A stretch of 64,000 nucleotides of DNA from Pisolithus tinctorius (Eukaryota; Basidiomycota; Agaricomycetes; Boletales; Pisolithaceae): positions 1-64,000 of the forward strand of contig JANFAH010000035.1 in the NCBI GenBank assembly GCA_024663395.1. Reading direction: 5' to 3'. Of the stretch, positions 61,001-64,000 are shown piece by piece. Position 1 is the stretch's first letter, and every line of letters starts with the position of its first letter. A model generated the notes under the pieces. It did not search any database. It was not told the DNA's origin and worked only from the letters and a program-made list of their open reading frames with translations. The position numbers and the translations under genes were made by a program.

Positions 61001-62577
61001 GTCTGGAGTGTTGAATTTTAGACCAGCTAGAACACAATGAGGGGATTGCAGAAATATGACAATGTGATGGACTGACCAAAATCTCCTGGAAATGCCTTCT
61101 TCTTCGCGTAGACATACCGGTAGTAAGCAAGACATGCAATCACACCAAGCACCTGAAGGGTCTTCCCCAGTCCCACTCCGTCCATCAGTAAGATCGGCTT
61201 GCCCTCGAACACACGCTCCAGCATACGGTAGATTCCGACGAGTTGGTGCCATCGCGGTTGGAGCGATTCCCTCTTCTCCGTCATATTTTGAAGCCAGGCC
61301 TGGCCTTCATCTGACCAAGGATCAATCATTCCATCCGGGTCGGTCCATTGTTGGAAGAAAGGAAGTCGCTGATCGGGGATTCCGAGCTTCTGCCACAATT
61401 GCTCATCGGAAAATTTGGACAATGCCTCGACCCCTTCCTTCCAATCTGGCTCGATCGGGGCATCTAGATCGAGTTCCACGGGCTCGACAGATTCGGCACT
61501 ATCGAGATCTTCAATTGAGACCAGCAGGGCTTGGGTGATGGCCTGGATGTCATGTTCACTTGCGAGACCGAGTAAGATATCTCTTAGATTTTTGGGAAGT
61601 TCTATAGATATTTCGCGATCAGTGGCAACTCATAATTCGGACACGACTTACTGTCTGAATCCTCGCTGCCTGGTTCCTTGCGAACGACTCTCAACATTTC
61701 GACCATGTCCGCCATATATCGTTCCACCCGAGCGCGCCGTTCCTGGTCGTCGTATCGGACATAGAGTTTCAATAATTTGCACAAATCCTTAATGAATGAT
61801 CTGATAGCACTGGTGGTGTGGGTAGTGCCCTCAGCGCTGAATGCTGTTAAAGATCACGTTGAACTCCATTATATTCACATGCCAATTGTCACGCACCTTT
61901 CCAGGTTTCCGTTACCACGTCGTAGAGTGTATCCATCAAATGTACATCGCGTGCGACCCCCTTACGATACCGATTCCAACTCAAGGTGAGAATCGTTCGG
62001 CAGAATTTGATGACGGCCTCCTTCAGAAAGCTTCCCCTGCCTACGTATGCATCGTCCCCAAACAGTTTCTGGGCAAGTGGGGTCACGCAGTCGTAGATCT
62101 GCGCAGGCTCGGCATGAGGCAACTGGATCAGTGTGATATTACACTGATTAAGGTGGTGATGGTTATACTTACGCTCTTTGTGCCCAAATCGCGCAGCATT
62201 TGATTGGGAGCTCTGCCGGCAGTCTCAAGGACCTCATCGATAATCTTGTTGATGCCCCATTGAGAGGACCTCTTGCTGACGAAGGTAGCCCATGCGGTGC
62301 GCGCTGCTGAATCTTTGTCTAGCACACGCTTGGCCATGTAGTGGTCCTGGGCCCCGACAGGCATGCCCAACACCGTAGTGACGTATGCATTGACCTGTGC
62401 GGCGACTCGGTTCGTCCACTCGGGCACATAGAGTGAGGGGGAATCTTCAGGAGCATTGTCGACTGTTGACCATGGCTCCCCAGGAATCCGAGTGATTGCC
62501 TGCCAAGATGGCACACCCCAAGGCAGTCCTGCCGATGAGAGAGCGAGCAAAGCGGCCGTGAACGACTGAGAAGGCAT
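58025..62577 (-). CDS. SNF2-family ATPase, paralog 2 (intact as read)
   Basis: Start MPSQSFTAALLALSSAGLPW at 62577. About eleven exons, roughly 1,200 residues. Residues before the ATPase are helical, with a family-specific N-terminus (PSLYVPEWTNRV, DEVLETAGRAP). ATPase motifs: MDGVGLGKTLQ (near 61170), HVIVCPVNLKQQW (near 60970), VIMDEAHSARKH (near 60600), MTATPITTK (near 60500), ISNVGMVGLNLACA (near 59180) and QLRGRIFRYPQQ (near 59030) with its arginines. The C-terminal 250 residues have acidic, then Lys/Arg-rich low-complexity sequence, suited to nuclear location and DNA contact. No stop or frameshift was found. The intron at 59996-59672 holds hairpins at the same place as in paralog 1. The two genes differ widely at silent and many amino-acid sites, so the duplication is not recent. 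Confidence 0.85.
59672..59996 (-). repeat. Enlarged intron of SNF2 paralog 2 filled with hairpin elements
   Basis: 325 bp against about 50-70 bp for the other introns. Hairpins start near 59730 (variant), 59794, 59862 and 59934. The donor (GTAAGT) and acceptor (TTTCAG) match the position of the paralog 1 intron, between ASADTRK and NFYIEFRRS. Confidence 0.85.
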
Positions 62578-62885
62578 TGCAATCGAAGTATATCTAGAAC
62601 AGAAGTACTGATCAGTGGAAGTGGAGATGGTGAGTGGGAGAAGAGAAGAGAAGGCAGGAAGAATTGATGTGAAGTGCGTTCTTATAGTCCAAGCCTTGTG
62701 TACGTTACATGATCATGCCAGCATCAACATGTTGATCCGATGTATAGTCGCGGAGTTTCCAATCAGATCGATAATCGATTGATTGCATTTAGTCAAATCC
62801 TAAAAAATCAGGTTGCATATCGGATACGATCATGAATAGCATTGCCGGAGCTGCTGAGATTGAACGATGCATCGCAGAGGGTGCA

Positions 62886-63359
62886 TGGCCGTCTTGGACG
62901 GCCACCGCCATGCGGGTCTCAGTGTCGATGTGACAGCACGTTAACGATGGCATTGACCGTCCCAGACGGCCAACTGGCAATTGACCCTATGGACAGCTCG
63001 GACTAGATTACTGACAGTGATAATGAGCAATATATATTGTACACTGGTACGGGTCAATACTCTTTGGCCGTCTTGGACGGCCACCTGCAATGGAGGGTGT
63101 AAATCATGTGATCGACTAGTGGAGGTCCACCTCTGGCCGTCTTGGACGGCCATCCACATATGGGCATGTCAGTCACATGACCGATGTGCCCATGGTGAGG
63201 GATGGCCGTCTTGGACGGCCAACCGGTGTGAGCGCACTTCGGTCATGTGACTTGCCTACTGCAGTGCAGGATGGCCGTCCAAGACGGCCACGCTGCATGA
63301 TGGAGGATGCAGTCACGTGATCATGAGCCCGTCGGGCTGGTGGCCGTCCTGGACGACCA
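62886..63359. repeat. 19-bp hairpin array upstream of SNF2 paralog 2, exact 69-bp spacing
   Basis: Copies at 62886, 62955, 63065, 63134, 63203, 63272 and 63341; six of the seven sit on 69-bp steps (62886 to 62955, then 63065 to 63341). TCACATGA, TCATGTGA or TCACGTGA occur midway (about 63105, 63173, 63243, 63312, 63370). Spacer sequence is unlike that of the 41 kb array, yet the period is the same. Confidence 0.95.
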
Positions 63360-63380
63360 AAGCTGCCATCACATGATCGC

Positions 63381-63977
63381 TCACCCTTCCTCATGATGCA
63401 ATAGGGGCTCTGTTACCATATATGGAACCCCAGTGCCCAAATAGGAAGTCCATGGGGTTAGGTGTAGGGTCAGCACAGCCCCAGGGTTGGCCGAAAAGTC
63501 CACCCTACGGGGGCCCATAACCATGTAGCAGATCTTTCGGTGGTGCCGCATGTCATACTGCAGCCCCCTTCTCCACTCCACATATTCCCTCCATCCATCC
63601 CCATCCAGATGTGGGCATTCTCTGATCCCATGTCGCTCCATCCCACCTTCCCTCGACACTCTGCACAGACTGCAGCACCCCTCAAAACTTTCCAATGCTG
63701 CCAGTATTCTGTCCCCCTCTTCTAATCGTTTCATCTCTTCCTTCCCTTGTCGCTGTCTTGCCTGTACCACTGCACTGTCAAAGCTAGTCTTCAGAGTGCC
63801 TGGTCTTTCCATCAATCGACCCTCCATCGATTTCATAGCCTGTTGTTTCAGTCTTGCTGTCCCAGCAACCTGTATGTCCAGAGGGTCGTGTCCTGGTTCC
63901 TCTAGGCAGACAGTGCATTTCTCCTTTCCATCCTCCATCCAACAACCTACCCCTTTGCTGTCATTGAACAGTGTCAT
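63381..63977 (-). pseudogene. Fragment resembling the C-terminal region of telomere-linked RecQ proteins
   Basis: The open frame of 199 codons contains CTVCLEEPGHD, CCSLCRVSREGG, RECPHLDGDGWREYVEWR and YDMRHHRKICYM, which resemble the cysteine-rich tail after the helicase in fungal telomere-linked RecQ proteins. The usual cysteine motif after ICYM is missing or shifted. It runs off the window in the upstream direction, so it could be the end of a gene starting beyond 64 kb. Its mate may be the N-terminal type at 0.2-4 kb, on the other strand; they are 59 kb apart and not one gene. Confidence 0.4.
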
Positions 63978-64000
63978 CCCAAACCTCAGGCATCTCCTTG

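Noticed and set aside
41478..63359. CRISPR array
   Set aside because: Hairpins are regularly spaced, but the repeat is a short palindrome in both orientations, spacers in the main array are similar to each other, there are no cas genes and the DNA is eukaryotic.
1..64000. tRNA or rRNA genes
   Set aside because: No stretch was found with the expected conserved A and B box or rRNA text on a visual reading; a covariance-model scan would be needed to exclude them.

Overview
The window looks like nuclear DNA of an agaricomycete (basidiomycete) fungus. The evidence is the 49-76 bp GT-AG introns in almost every gene, gene families typical of mushroom-forming fungi (DUF6589, JmjC, BAH-PHD, Ulp1-like giant proteins, telomere-linked RecQ-associated proteins), and dense repeats with no bacterial-style operons. 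No protein-coding match was checked by search; all family names come from reading motifs.

Layout, left to right. 0.2-4.1 kb: a multi-exon (+) gene with C2H2/DUF3505-like fingers, resembling the region upstream of the helicase in fungal telomere-linked RecQ proteins. It is broken by two in-frame TGA codons, ends without a helicase, and several of its introns carry a palindromic core. 7.0-9.7 kb: a decayed DUF6589 gene (-). 10.0-10.7 kb: an isoprenylcysteine methyltransferase-like gene (-). 13.3-15.9 kb: an eight-exon JmjC gene (+) that I could splice cleanly into one 712-residue frame. 15.9-18.6 kb: a tandem array of about 300-bp units with an internal 10-bp minisatellite. 18.8-20.8 kb: an unrecognised multi-exon gene (-), possibly ATP-grasp-like. 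21.1-31.9 kb: five copies of one unrecognised gene family in an inverted arrangement around a 154-bp satellite array (25.0-27.8 kb). 32.2-34.1 kb: a second array of the same satellite, with a 623-bp higher-order period.

34.1-46.0 kb: a BAH-PHD gene (-) and a giant Ulp1-like protease gene (+) diverge from a 151-bp spacer; an unrecognised 1089-residue gene (-) converges on the Ulp1-like gene. 48.0-52.5 and 58.0-62.6 kb: two paralogous SNF2-type ATPase genes (-); the right copy reads as intact and the left copy has lost its frame and its motif VI arginines. Between them lies a GATA zinc-finger gene (53.6-56.6 kb) killed by many C-to-T type stops. The right edge (63.4-64.0 kb) holds a fragment resembling the C-terminal region of telomere-linked RecQ proteins.

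The most striking signal is a 19-bp hairpin, TGGCCGTCTTGGACGGCCA or its reverse complement. I count about 54 copies, all between 41.4 and 63.4 kb and none seen to the left. In the cleanest arrays the copies are exactly 69 bp apart with a second palindrome, TCACATGA or TCACGTGA, midway. They lie between genes and inside one homologous, enlarged intron of both SNF2 paralogs. A second theme is decay by C-to-T change: CGA to TGA (and CAA/CAG to TAA/TAG) explains most premature stops. Several frameshifts fall in homopolymer runs and could be assembly errors.
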